Made by a program: the position numbers and the translations under genes
Assembly: GCA_008933045.1 (NCBI GenBank)
Contig: WBXJ01000110.1
Location: forward strand, 1-9,739
From: Verrucomicrobiota bacterium
GTDB taxonomy: Bacteria; Verrucomicrobiota; Verrucomicrobiia; Limisphaerales; SXQI01
DNA: 9,739 bases
Direction of reading: 5' to 3'
The notes under the pieces: model-generated
Database searches by the model: none
What the model saw: only the letters and a program-made list of their open reading frames with translations
Told to the model about the DNA's origin: nothing
Shown here: piece after piece, positions 1 through 7,124 of the stretch
How the letters are laid out: each line of letters opens with the position of its first letter
How positions within the stretch are numbered: position 1 is the stretch's first letter

Positions 1-20
1 ACTTCCTGCGATTTTTTTTG

Positions 21-1769
21 ATGTTTCGTGCTTTCCGGTATTTTAGGACTGATGCGTCGCGGATCGGGCTTTCGCTCGGGCTGATGGTGTTGAGTATTGG
101 GGCAAATCTTCTCAAGCCTTGGCCTCTAGCGTTCATTGTTGATTATTTGTTGGTGGGTAAACCGATGCCGAGCTGGATTGCGACTCAAACTTTGGGGTGC
201 TCTACGTCGGAGTTGCTGGTGGGGTTGGCGGTTGTGGCGTTTGGCCTGCACATGGGGCAGGGGGCTTTGGCAGCGGCTCAGAATTTTACTTCGATTCAGG
301 TGGGGTTACGCGGGCTTGCACGGGTGAGGCTCGAGCTTTTTGAACGGTTGCAGCGTTTGTCGCTTCGGTTTTACAATTCGCATTCACAAGGGGATATTAT
401 TTACCGCGCGACGTGGGACACGTTTTCTTTTCAGACGTTGTTTCAGCAAGGTTTTTCCACATTTCTCAATGCCTTTTTGTCGCTCGCGATCATGGTGGGG
501 GTGATGGCGCGCTTAAATTTAAGGCTCATGCTTTTGTCGGTGGTGATTGTGCCTCCCCTGATTCTCACGATGTTGTGGTTCGGCAAGCAGATGAAAAAGC
601 GTAGCGCGGCGTCGCATCAAGCCGAAAGTCTGTTGACCTCGTCGGTGCAGCAAAATATCGCAGCGGTGCAACTGACGCAAAGTTACGTGCGGGAACGGGA
701 GGAACGGAATCGGTTTGAGGTCCTCGTCAATTCGACACGTCAACGAAGGGTCTCGCAGCACGGCTGGGAGCTTGGGTATTGGTTTTCTGTGGCGGCACTT
801 TTTGGAATGGGCACGGCGTTGATCATTTGGCAGGGATCCCAAGAGGTATTGGCTGGAAATTTGAGCACGGGTCAATTGCTGATCTTTTTGGCTTATCTCA
901 GCCAATGGTATGAACCGCTGAACCAACTCGCGCATGTGGGTGCCACGGTGGCTGACGCATCGGCAGGGGCGAGTCGAGTTCTGGAAATCATTGATGCGCC
1001 TGAGAGCATTCAAGATCCTGCGGTGCCTCAGGTGCTTAAGAATCCACGGGGAACGATTGAGCTGAAGAATGTCTCGTTCGATTACGAAACGGGCCATCCT
1101 ATTTTGCAGGGTATTTCGCTCCGGATTGAGCCGGGGGAATCGGTGGCGATTATTGGGCCGAGTGGGGTGGGTAAAACGACGTTGTTGCAGTTGCTTCCAC
1201 GATTTTATGACCCCACAGGAGGGCAGATTTTGTTGGATGGAATTGATTTACGGGAGCTGAGTTTGCGGGATTTACGGTCAACGATTTCGCTCGTTTTGCA
1301 GGAGCCGATTTTGCTACCGGGCACGATTGGTGAAAACATTGCCTACGCACGTCCTGGAGCCAGTGTGATGGAGATCGAGAAGGCCGCGCGGGCCGCACAC
1401 ATTCATGATTTTATTCTTAAGTTGCCGCAAGGTTACGAAACGCTTGTTGGAGAAGGTCTAGCCCGACTTAGTGTTGGGGAAAAACAGCGTATCAACCTTG
1501 CGAGGGCGTTCCTAAAAGATGCGCCGATTCTGTTGCTTGATGAGCCCACGAGCGCGCTCGATGCGGAGAGCGAACGGTGCGTGATCGCTAGTTTGATTGA
1601 GTTGATGCGTGGGCGAACGACTCTGATGGTTGCGCATCGATTATCCACCATCCGGCGGGTGTCCAAAATTATCGTGCTCGAGAATGGAAAACTGACTCAG
1701 GTGGGTTCGCCCGAGGCGTTGATGAAACAAACGGGCTATTTTAGCCGTGTCACAGATCCGGAACCCTGA
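21..1769 (+). CDS. ABC exporter half-transporter (fused permease and ATPase, MsbA/ABCB-like)
   Basis: A 582-residue fused ABC exporter subunit that would act as a homo- or heterodimer in the inner membrane, using ATP to export a substrate that cannot be told from sequence. The N-terminal half (about 1-310) carries six hydrophobic segments, near residues 15-45, 65-85, 143-163, 166-187, 250-270 and 280-298. The C-terminal half is a complete nucleotide-binding domain: A-loop Tyr355, Walker A GPSGVGKT at 379-386, Q-loop Gln427, signature LSVGE at 483-487 (a variant of LSGGQ), Walker B ILLLDE ending Asp507-Glu508, D-loop SALD, and switch His539 in VAHRLS. All catalytic residues are present, so it should be active. 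ATG 21 is preferred over the adjacent TTG 18. There is no in-frame stop between base 3 and the start and no Shine-Dalgarno, so a start upstream of the window is possible. Lipid, glycolipid or drug export are all possible. Confidence 0.93.
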   Translation: MFRAFRYFRTDASRIGLSLGLMVLSIGANLLKPWPLAFIVDYLLVGKPMPSWIATQTLGCSTSELLVGLAVVAFGLHMGQGALAAAQNFTSIQVGLRGLARVRLELFERLQRLSLRFYNSHSQGDIIYRATWDTFSFQTLFQQGFSTFLNAFLSLAIMVGVMARLNLRLMLLSVVIVPPLILTMLWFGKQMKKRSAASHQAESLLTSSVQQNIAAVQLTQSYVREREERNRFEVLVNSTRQRRVSQHGWELGYWFSVAALFGMGTALIIWQGSQEVLAGNLSTGQLLIFLAYLSQWYEPLNQLAHVGATVADASAGASRVLEIIDAPESIQDPAVPQVLKNPRGTIELKNVSFDYETGHPILQGISLRIEPGESVAIIGPSGVGKTTLLQLLPRFYDPTGGQILLDGIDLRELSLRDLRSTISLVLQEPILLPGTIGENIAYARPGASVMEIEKAARAAHIHDFILKLPQGYETLVGEGLARLSVGEKQRINLARAFLKDAPILLLDEPTSALDAESERCVIASLIELMRGRTTLMVAHRLSTIRRVSKIIVLENGKLTQVGSPEALMKQTGYFSRVTDPEP

Positions 1770-1778
1770 AAACCTCGT

Positions 1779-2540
1779 TTAATCGACAGTTTTTTCCGTG
1801 GGGATTGGGATCGCAGGAGCGTTGGTGGAAACGGGCCTGACATCTGATGGCTCAAATTCTTCGGGAAGAACCACCAAGGCGATGCGTCGATTCTTGGCGC
1901 GGCCTTCCGGGGTCGAATTGTCGGCTAGGGGATGGAATTCTCCGTAACCCACGGCAGCGAGACGACGTGGATCGACGCCTGCACGCTCGGACAACATGCG
2001 TAGGGCGGCAGTGGCACGCGCTGTCGAGAGTTCCCAATTGGTCGCATATTGGCCTCGGCTTCCGGCGCGGATAGGGATGTTGTCGGTGTGGCCAACGACG
2101 TTGATCTGTCGTTTTGGGAACTGAGCAAGCACGGTCGCAATTTGTTGAAGCACTTTCTCGCCTTCGGGTTTCACCGCAGCTTCTCCAGAATCGAAGAGGA
2201 TTCGATCCAAAATGTTCACCGTCAATCGGCCCTGCAATTGCGAAATAGTGACGTCCTTGGACTCCAACGCCTGGCGCATCTCGGTTTCCATGCTCTTTTG
2301 CGCCTGGTTGGCTTCTTGGTTCTCACGTTGCAATGCCTCAATCCGTGTTTTGCCTTCCTCTAATTCGGTGGTTAATTGATTGGCGCGAGTGGTGACGTCG
2401 TTCGCTGTGGTTCGAAGTTCGTGGAGTTCCTTCTTCAACGATTGAGTCAATCGATACTGTTTCAACGCGGAGAGGCTAATAAAACCGAACAGTGCCAATA
2501 CGGATAGGGCACTGGCAACGATCCAAGTAGTTTTCGACAT
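1779..2540 (-). CDS. Membrane-anchored OmpA/MotB-like peptidoglycan-binding protein
   Basis: A 253-residue envelope protein predicted to tether a membrane to the murein layer. Residues about 6-26 form one hydrophobic helix with no lipobox cysteine, so it is an inner-membrane anchor or an uncleaved signal. Residues about 27-104 are charged and heptad-like, a probable coiled coil. Residues about 107-226 are the OmpA C-terminal domain: GHTD at 150-153, NWELSTARA at 168-176 and GRAKNRR at 213-219. Asp153 and Arg175 align with the Asp/Arg pair that binds diaminopimelate in OmpA-family domains. The longer loop between them and the NWELS motif resemble MotB more than OmpA. The anchor helix has no aspartate like the MotB proton-channel residue, and no MotA partner is nearby, so a flagellar stator role is not supported. 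The tail (about 227-253) is proline-rich. The gene lies 91 bases downstream of the L,D-carboxypeptidase on the same strand, and no Shine-Dalgarno precedes the ATG. Confidence 0.88.
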   Translation of the reverse strand: MSKTTWIVASALSVLALFGFISLSALKQYRLTQSLKKELHELRTTANDVTTRANQLTTELEEGKTRIEALQRENQEANQAQKSMETEMRQALESKDVTISQLQGRLTVNILDRILFDSGEAAVKPEGEKVLQQIATVLAQFPKRQINVVGHTDNIPIRAGSRGQYATNWELSTARATAALRMLSERAGVDPRRLAAVGYGEFHPLADNSTPEGRAKNRRIALVVLPEEFEPSDVRPVSTNAPAIPIPTEKTVD

Positions 2541-2631
2541 GGGGTGATTTTAATGGTGAACGATTGCGGCGCAAACAACGAACTAAGTGCTCAGACGATT
2601 CAAAAGATTGGACTCTTCAAAGATTTATTTG

Positions 2632-3570
2632 TTAGTCAATTAGGGCGGATTCCAGAACTTCTAATTGGCAGGAGGCTGTTCGGAGACGCGCCTTGACTCC
2701 CCACGGTAACGTCACCTTGCGTGCGACATGCCCGTGGAGCAAGCCTGTGAGAGTGGGGACAGCCAGAGCCGTTGAAAATTTCTGCAGAACTTCCTCACAA
2801 CTCAAACTGGGCCGAGTCGCATCGGTGTTTTCGCATTGGGTGAACTGCCCCAACACAAGCCCGCGCAAGTCTTTAAGCACACCTGCCAACCGCAGTTGAC
2901 TCAACATGCGGTCGATGCGGTAGGGCCGCTCGTCGATCTCCTCAAGCACGAGGATCGCTTCCTTAAATTTTGGCAGAAATGGAGTTCCCGCCAAACTGGC
3001 AAGCGTCGTTAGATTCCCTCCTAGCAAAACTCCTTCGACCGCTTTACTCCCGCAACAATGGACGATCTCTGGAGTGGGTATGTTGCCTAGTCGTCGAGTG
3101 GTAGTTACAGCCTTCCAGAAGTGCTCCTCTGTCAGCGGATCAGGCGGCACGCTGAATTCCACGGCTGCCATTGGGCCCGCAAATGTGACTAGCTTTGTGC
3201 GGCAATAAAGTGCCATTTGCAAGGCTGTGAGATCGCTGAATCCAACCAAGATTTTAGGATCACGGCGAACCGATCGGTAATCGACCCCGCCAAGCAATCG
3301 CATGCAGCCGTAGCCGCCACGCAAGGCCATGATCATGCGAATCTGAGGGTTGCGGAGCATCGCGTTGAGATCATTCAAACGCGCCTCATCTTGGCCTGCA
3401 AAATACCCGTGCTGATCCTCCACGTGACGACCTAGGACAACTGGGTAGCCTTGCTGCTCCAAATAAGTGACCGCCCTTTGGATCCGATCGGGGGGCAGGA
3501 TCGGGCCAGCAGGGGCGATCAAACCGATGAGTTGACCCGGGCGTAGTTTTTTGGGTTTAAGCAAATTCAC
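2632..3570 (-). CDS. Peptidase S66 family L,D-carboxypeptidase (LdcA/MccF-like)
   Basis: A 312-residue serine peptidase of family S66. Characterised members are cytoplasmic and remove the terminal D-alanine from murein tetrapeptides during wall recycling; the MccF branch cleaves microcin C-type acyl-sulfamoyl adenylates. The whole fold is covered and the catalytic triad can be read directly: nucleophile Ser112 in GFSDLTAL, Glu210 in VLEEIDE, and His281 in LHGHVARKVTLPWG. Order and spacing match the known Ser-Glu-His triad. The RGGYGCMRLL motif (84-93) is also typical. There is no signal peptide, consistent with a cytoplasmic enzyme. The start is uncertain: the first possible codon is GTG 3570, but the GGAG just before it overlaps that codon and is better spaced (5 bases) for the TTG two codons later at 3564. 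An in-frame TAG lies about 45 bases upstream and there is no ATG between. The neighbouring peptidoglycan-binding protein favours the murein role over microcin immunity. Confidence 0.92.
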   Translation of the reverse strand: MNLLKPKKLRPGQLIGLIAPAGPILPPDRIQRAVTYLEQQGYPVVLGRHVEDQHGYFAGQDEARLNDLNAMLRNPQIRMIMALRGGYGCMRLLGGVDYRSVRRDPKILVGFSDLTALQMALYCRTKLVTFAGPMAAVEFSVPPDPLTEEHFWKAVTTTRRLGNIPTPEIVHCCGSKAVEGVLLGGNLTTLASLAGTPFLPKFKEAILVLEEIDERPYRIDRMLSQLRLAGVLKDLRGLVLGQFTQCENTDATRPSLSCEEVLQKFSTALAVPTLTGLLHGHVARKVTLPWGVKARLRTASCQLEVLESALID

Positions 3571-3586
3571 TCCAAAGATGCGGAGT
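3569..3586 (-). promoter_or_regulatory. Possible hairpin covering the start region of the L,D-carboxypeptidase gene
   Basis: Read on the minus strand, ACTCC and GGAGT form a perfect 5-bp inverted repeat with an 8-base loop. The 3' arm contains the only Shine-Dalgarno-like GGAG seen before any start in this window and overlaps the GTG start codon. In mRNA it could partly hide the ribosome binding site. The stem is short and may be chance. Confidence 0.25.
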
Positions 3587-3684
3587 CCGACACGATCGAG
3601 CTAACGCATGACCTTGAGATACGCGAGACCGCATCGTTCGACAACTCGTAAGCGAGGGCGGTCGGGCTAGCAAACCGAACAATT

Positions 3685-3713
3685 TTGACGTGGGATGGGT
3701 CCTTTGCTTAGAT
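3685..3713 (+). promoter_or_regulatory. Weak sigma70-like promoter candidate for the cytochrome/DUF1080 group
   Basis: TTGACG at 3685-3690 matches five of six positions of the -35 consensus. Seventeen bases later TTAGAT (3708-3713) is a poor -10 hexamer, but it is preceded by TGC, an extended -10 pattern. Transcription would begin near 3720, after the ATG at 3695 and just before the in-frame ATG at 3722. If real, this favours the shorter cytochrome start. The rest of the 3571-3694 divergent region shows only short inverted repeats of 4-5 bp. Confidence 0.22.
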
Positions 3714-5689
3714 ACTCGCAGATGTATTTGCGTTGTTTGGTTAGCTTTTGGACGATGATGGTTTTCCTCACAATAGGAAACCAAGGATGGGCCGAGCCCT
3801 CGAATAATGGGCTCGCGGTCACTTTTAGCAGTTCAGGAAAAAGCGATACCCGTATCCTTCCGAATCTGTGGCTTTTCGTCCCGGCTGGGAAGGCGTCTTC
3901 GCCGTTCGTTCCTGCTGGCGAATTTACGGCACATTATCAGGGACATATTATTGTCGATCTCAGGGGTGACTATACGTTTCAAGCCGAGTTACAGGGTGTT
4001 CTGAGCTTGGACATCAATGGAGCCACAGTGCTGGAAGCAACCAACTCACCCACGCAGCCGGTGATCGGCAAAATGGTTCGCCTCAATAAGGGCACGAACT
4101 CCATCTCTGCAAAGTTTAAAAGCCCGGACAATGGTGATGCGTTTTTTCGAGTAGAATGGACTCCAAAAGGAGATCAAAACACCCCGATCCCTCTCACTTC
4201 GCTGACCTACGAGATAACACCAGAAATCAGCTCGGGCCAAAGGTTGCTGCGCGGACGGGAATTGATGGTGGAGAATCGGTGCCTCAAATGTCATACCAGC
4301 GCAGGGACCGAATCCGGAGGCATGGTGGAACTCGCCTACGATGCGCCCTCATTCGATGGAATTGGAAGCCGGCGGAATTTTGCTTGGATGCGGGATTGGA
4401 TTATTGCACCGAAGAAGATGAGAGCTTCTGCACGCATGCCGCAGGTGTTCCATGGTGCCGAAGCTCCAGAACAAGCCAAGGCCGTAGCGGCTTACCTCAG
4501 CTCCTTAACAACAGCGTCGGTGGCACCTCCTGAAAAGGTTCTCTCTGCGGAACAAATCGAGACTGGCAAAACGCTCTTCTCCAACCTCCATTGCGATGCA
4601 TGCCATATCACGCCTGGAGTAAAAGAGACTGATCCATTACGTAACCCTTTACCGCATGTGGCCTCCAAATTTGCCAACGGCCAGTTAGCAAATTTCCTGC
4701 TTCAACCGGATGCTAATTACGCGTGGAGTCGGATGCCTAAATATCATTTGAAGCCGGAGGAAGCATCGCAAATTGCCGACTATCTATTGTCAGCAGCAAC
4801 GAAGCCCGACGCATTACCAACGCCCACTGAAGCCGCCCTGATTACTCAAGGCCAGAAGCTGGTGCAAACCACCGGATGCTTGAACTGCCATTCGCTAAAA
4901 CTTGAGAATCAGTTCTCCACCAAAACACTGGTGAACTTGACGAACGACCAATGGAAATCAGGGTGTGTCGCTGCAACGCCAGAATCCAAGGCGATGAATT
5001 ACAATTTTTCGGAGTCGGATCAGTTGGCATTGAAAGCGTTCGCTGAGAGCGATCGTGGTTCGCTTCAACGTCATGTGGGCTGGGAGTTTTCTCAACGACA
5101 ACAAGTCACGTTAAAATGCGTGCAATGTCATGGAAAATTTGAAGGGTTCCCGGCTTTTGAAATCATTGGCGGAAAAATAAAACCGGAATGGAGCGCGACT
5201 TTTATTGCTGGGGATCTCTCGACGAAAATTCGCCCTTGGATCGAGTCTCGAATGCCGGCATTTAAAAAACCTGCGGAGGCTCTCGCCCAAGGTCTAGCGA
5301 TGCAGCACGGTCTGCCTCCAAAAACTCCCGAGGAACCCGCCATCGATCCGGAGCTAGCAAAAATCGGCCAACAGATGGTTTCTACCGTCGGAGGATTTTC
5401 TTGCATCTCTTGTCATGCAGTCAACGAACTCGGAGCGACACAAGTTTTTGAGAGTGCAGGGATCAACTTTGCTTACACGGCGGCACGGATTCAAAAATCG
5501 TTTTTCCACCGATGGGTTCGCAATCCGCTTTCTATTGACCCATCCACCAAAATGCCTGTTTATTTCTCAACGGATGACAAAAGCCCGCTCGCGGATGTTT
5601 TGGATGGAGACGGACCCAAGACCCGTGAAGCGTTTTGGAACTATTTTCGTTTGGGAAAAAAAATGCCACCACCACCCCTTCAACCGTAA
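3695..5689 (+). CDS. Secreted pentaheme c-type cytochrome with N-terminal PA14-like domain
   Basis: A 664-residue exported electron-transfer protein. A signal peptide (hydrophobic core about 15-28, likely cut after the Ala of GWA at about 33) is followed by a PA14-like beta domain (about 50-157), a fold often used for carbohydrate binding. Five c-type heme motifs follow: CLKCH 196-200, CDACH 300-304, CLNCH 395-399, CVQCH 475-479 and CISCH 570-574, each heading a module of roughly 75-105 residues. Candidate axial methionines sit in RMP or KMP motifs at Met248, Met347, Met520 and Met620; the third module has no such motif. The protein should receive or pass electrons outside the cytoplasm, but the donor is unknown. 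ATG 3695 gives the longest form. ATG 3722 gives a compact 24-residue signal peptide and is equally plausible. No Shine-Dalgarno is visible at either. It is the first gene of a tight same-strand group with two DUF1080 genes, 17 bases to the next start. Confidence 0.88.
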   Translation: MGPLLRYSQMYLRCLVSFWTMMVFLTIGNQGWAEPSNNGLAVTFSSSGKSDTRILPNLWLFVPAGKASSPFVPAGEFTAHYQGHIIVDLRGDYTFQAELQGVLSLDINGATVLEATNSPTQPVIGKMVRLNKGTNSISAKFKSPDNGDAFFRVEWTPKGDQNTPIPLTSLTYEITPEISSGQRLLRGRELMVENRCLKCHTSAGTESGGMVELAYDAPSFDGIGSRRNFAWMRDWIIAPKKMRASARMPQVFHGAEAPEQAKAVAAYLSSLTTASVAPPEKVLSAEQIETGKTLFSNLHCDACHITPGVKETDPLRNPLPHVASKFANGQLANFLLQPDANYAWSRMPKYHLKPEEASQIADYLLSAATKPDALPTPTEAALITQGQKLVQTTGCLNCHSLKLENQFSTKTLVNLTNDQWKSGCVAATPESKAMNYNFSESDQLALKAFAESDRGSLQRHVGWEFSQRQQVTLKCVQCHGKFEGFPAFEIIGGKIKPEWSATFIAGDLSTKIRPWIESRMPAFKKPAEALAQGLAMQHGLPPKTPEEPAIDPELAKIGQQMVSTVGGFSCISCHAVNELGATQVFESAGINFAYTAARIQKSFFHRWVRNPLSIDPSTKMPVYFSTDDKSPLADVLDGDGPKTREAFWNYFRLGKKMPPPPLQP

Positions 5690-5706
5690 CCTTGGATCAT
5701 TTGTTT

Positions 5707-6411
5707 ATGAGTAACCGATTAAAAAACATCAGTCGTCATTTGGTTTTAGCTGCCACATTATTCTCACTCGCGCTTGTCGGAACAGCCCCGACCCTCGCTG
5801 CACCAGAAAAATGGGAGGTGTTGTTCGATGGTAAAAGTACGGAGAAATTCAGGGGCTTTCGACAAGTGGGATTTCCCACAAGTTGGACGGTCGCCGATGG
5901 GACACTGAAGACCATCGTCGGCAACGGATCAGACATCATGACGCGAGATCAGTATGATAATTTTGAACTCCAACTGGAGTGGAAAATTTCAGCCGGTGGC
6001 AATAGTGGCATCATTTATCGAGCGACGGAAAGCGGCGCAGAGGTCTGGCATACTGGCCCAGAGATGCAGGTGCTCGATGATAATCTACACCCAGACGGCA
6101 AGAATCCCAAGACGACCGCCGGATCATTGTATGCGTTGATCGCAGCAACCGGTAAGAAACTCGTGCCTGTGGGCGAATGGAACAAAGCCAAACTCATCGT
6201 GAATGGTAATCGTGTGGAGCATTGGCTGAATGGGGTCAAAGTTGTGGCTTACGAATTAAACAGCGAACACTTGCGCGATCTTATCGCCCAGAGCAAGTTT
6301 AAGGATCTACCGAAATTCTCAAAAGAACCGAAGGGACACATTGTGTTGCAACATCACCATGATGAAGTCGCGTATCGCAACATCAGGATTCGGAAGCTCA
6401 CGTCGAAATAA
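5707..6411 (+). CDS. Secreted DUF1080 / 3-keto-disaccharide hydrolase family protein (copy 1)
   Basis: A 234-residue exported protein of the DUF1080 family (Pfam 3keto-disac_hyd), a concanavalin-like beta-sandwich fold. Some characterised members hydrolyse glycosides whose sugar has been oxidised at C3. The signal peptide spans about 1-31 (core HLVLAATLFSLALVG, cut near TLAA). Family hallmarks are visible in order: WEVLFDGKS at 36-44, FELQLEWKISAGGNSGI at 86-102, EMQVLDD at 119-125, EHWLNG at 171-176 and KGHIVLQHH at 209-217. The open frame extends upstream into the cytochrome gene, but ATG 5707 is chosen because it directly precedes the signal peptide and lies 17 bases after the cytochrome stop. 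Compared with the next gene it has a longer loop around 113-140 (WHTGPE and the stretch after LDD). Its exact substrate cannot be inferred, and some DUF1080 proteins may be non-catalytic binders. Confidence 0.9.
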   Translation: MSNRLKNISRHLVLAATLFSLALVGTAPTLAAPEKWEVLFDGKSTEKFRGFRQVGFPTSWTVADGTLKTIVGNGSDIMTRDQYDNFELQLEWKISAGGNSGIIYRATESGAEVWHTGPEMQVLDDNLHPDGKNPKTTAGSLYALIAATGKKLVPVGEWNKAKLIVNGNRVEHWLNGVKVVAYELNSEHLRDLIAQSKFKDLPKFSKEPKGHIVLQHHHDEVAYRNIRIRKLTSK

Positions 6412-6422
6412 ATTTTAACTCT

Positions 6423-7124
6423 ATGAAAAAAATCGTTTTCACTTTCATCTTGGCCATCGCCTTCAGTGAACTGGGCTCAGGTTCGGCTGTTGCTGCCTCG
6501 CTCAATGAGTTGACTCCGGCTGAAAAGTCTGCTGGGTGGACTCTTTTGTTCGACGGCAAAACTTCAAAGGGTTGGCGGAGTTTTAAGAAAACTACTTTCC
6601 CAGAAAAAGGTTGGCTGATCGAAAACGGAATTTTAAAACACGTTGCCAAAGGCGGCGGTGGTGACCTGATCACCGATAGCGATTACAATAATTTCGATTT
6701 GCAATGGGAGTGGATGGTTCCCGCCGGTGCTAACAATGGGATTAAATACTTAATCACTGAAAAACGTAACCAAGTGATTGGTCATGAGTATCAGATGATA
6801 GATGATGTGGCGGCACCGGAAGCCAAGCATTCCACAGGGTCTTTTTATGACGTGTTAGCACCGTCGAAAGAGAAGCCCCTCAAGCCCGTTGGTCAGTGGA
6901 ACCATTCCCGAGTGCTCATCCAAGGCAACCACGTCGAACATTGGTTGAACGGAAGCAAAATTCTGACCTATGAATTGGGCAGCGAAGAGGTGCTCAAAGC
7001 TGTTCAAAACAGTAAGTTTAAGTCGGTCCCTGATTTTGGTAAAAAAATGCGGGGCCACATTATCCTCACCGAACACCAGGACGAAGCGTCGTATAAGAAT
7101 ATTAAGATTCGTCTTCTACCCTGA
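6423..7124 (+). CDS. Secreted DUF1080 / 3-keto-disaccharide hydrolase family protein (copy 2)
   Basis: A 233-residue exported paralogue of the preceding gene, 11 bases downstream and presumably on the same transcript. The signal peptide is about 1-25 (MKKIVFTFILAIAF core, cut near SAVAA). Shared family motifs are WTLLFDGKT 39-47, FDLQWEWMVPAGANNGI 91-107, EYQMIDD 122-128, TGSFYDVL 138-145, EHWLNG 172-177 and RGHIILTEH 210-218. The two copies align along their whole mature length but differ enough by eye to be an old duplication or separately acquired relatives, not a recent copy. This one has a shorter loop between the QMIDD motif and TGSFY, and GxNNG in place of GGNSG, which suggests a different substrate. 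The start is the only ATG before the signal peptide and has no Shine-Dalgarno. The TGA stop lies inside the 3' end of the opposing phosphohexomutase gene. Confidence 0.9.
   Translation: MKKIVFTFILAIAFSELGSGSAVAASLNELTPAEKSAGWTLLFDGKTSKGWRSFKKTTFPEKGWLIENGILKHVAKGGGGDLITDSDYNNFDLQWEWMVPAGANNGIKYLITEKRNQVIGHEYQMIDDVAAPEAKHSTGSFYDVLAPSKEKPLKPVGQWNHSRVLIQGNHVEHWLNGSKILTYELGSEEVLKAVQNSKFKSVPDFGKKMRGHIILTEHQDEASYKNIKIRLLP

Noticed and set aside
519..1097. Long open frame on the minus strand inside the ABC exporter gene
   Set aside because: It has no recognisable domain, is rich in Arg and His as antisense frames often are, and lies fully within a clearly real gene.
1467..1481. ABC signature reads LSVGE instead of LSGGQ
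   Set aside because: The Ser and second Gly are kept and all other ATPase motifs are intact. Such variants are common in ABC exporters, so this does not indicate a degenerate site.
1770..1800. Possible terminator between the convergent ABC and OmpA-like genes
   Set aside because: Only a 4-bp AAAC/GTTT stem and a long-looped CGGAA/TTCCG pair were found; neither is convincing, and the T-run belongs to the OmpA-like coding end.
2541..2631. Promoter search between the L,D-carboxypeptidase and the OmpA-like gene
   Set aside because: A TAAAAT-like hexamer just before the start has only a poor -35 partner at 20-base spacing. A 7-base direct repeat AAAGATT is too short to interpret.
3304..3333. Cys in RGGYGCMRLL of the S66 peptidase as a possible altered nucleophile
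   Set aside because: The nucleophile of this family is the Ser in the later GFSD motif, which is present. Gly-Cys or Gly-Ser at this position is normal variation.
5635..5706. Upstream extension of the first DUF1080 frame into the cytochrome gene
   Set aside because: The extension would bury the signal peptide behind about 24 residues that are an out-of-frame reading of the cytochrome 3' end; ATG 5707 is far better.
6657..6680. Inverted repeat GGTGA/TCACC in the second DUF1080 gene
   Set aside because: It is a 5-bp stem inside a conserved coding stretch with no regulatory context, expected by chance.
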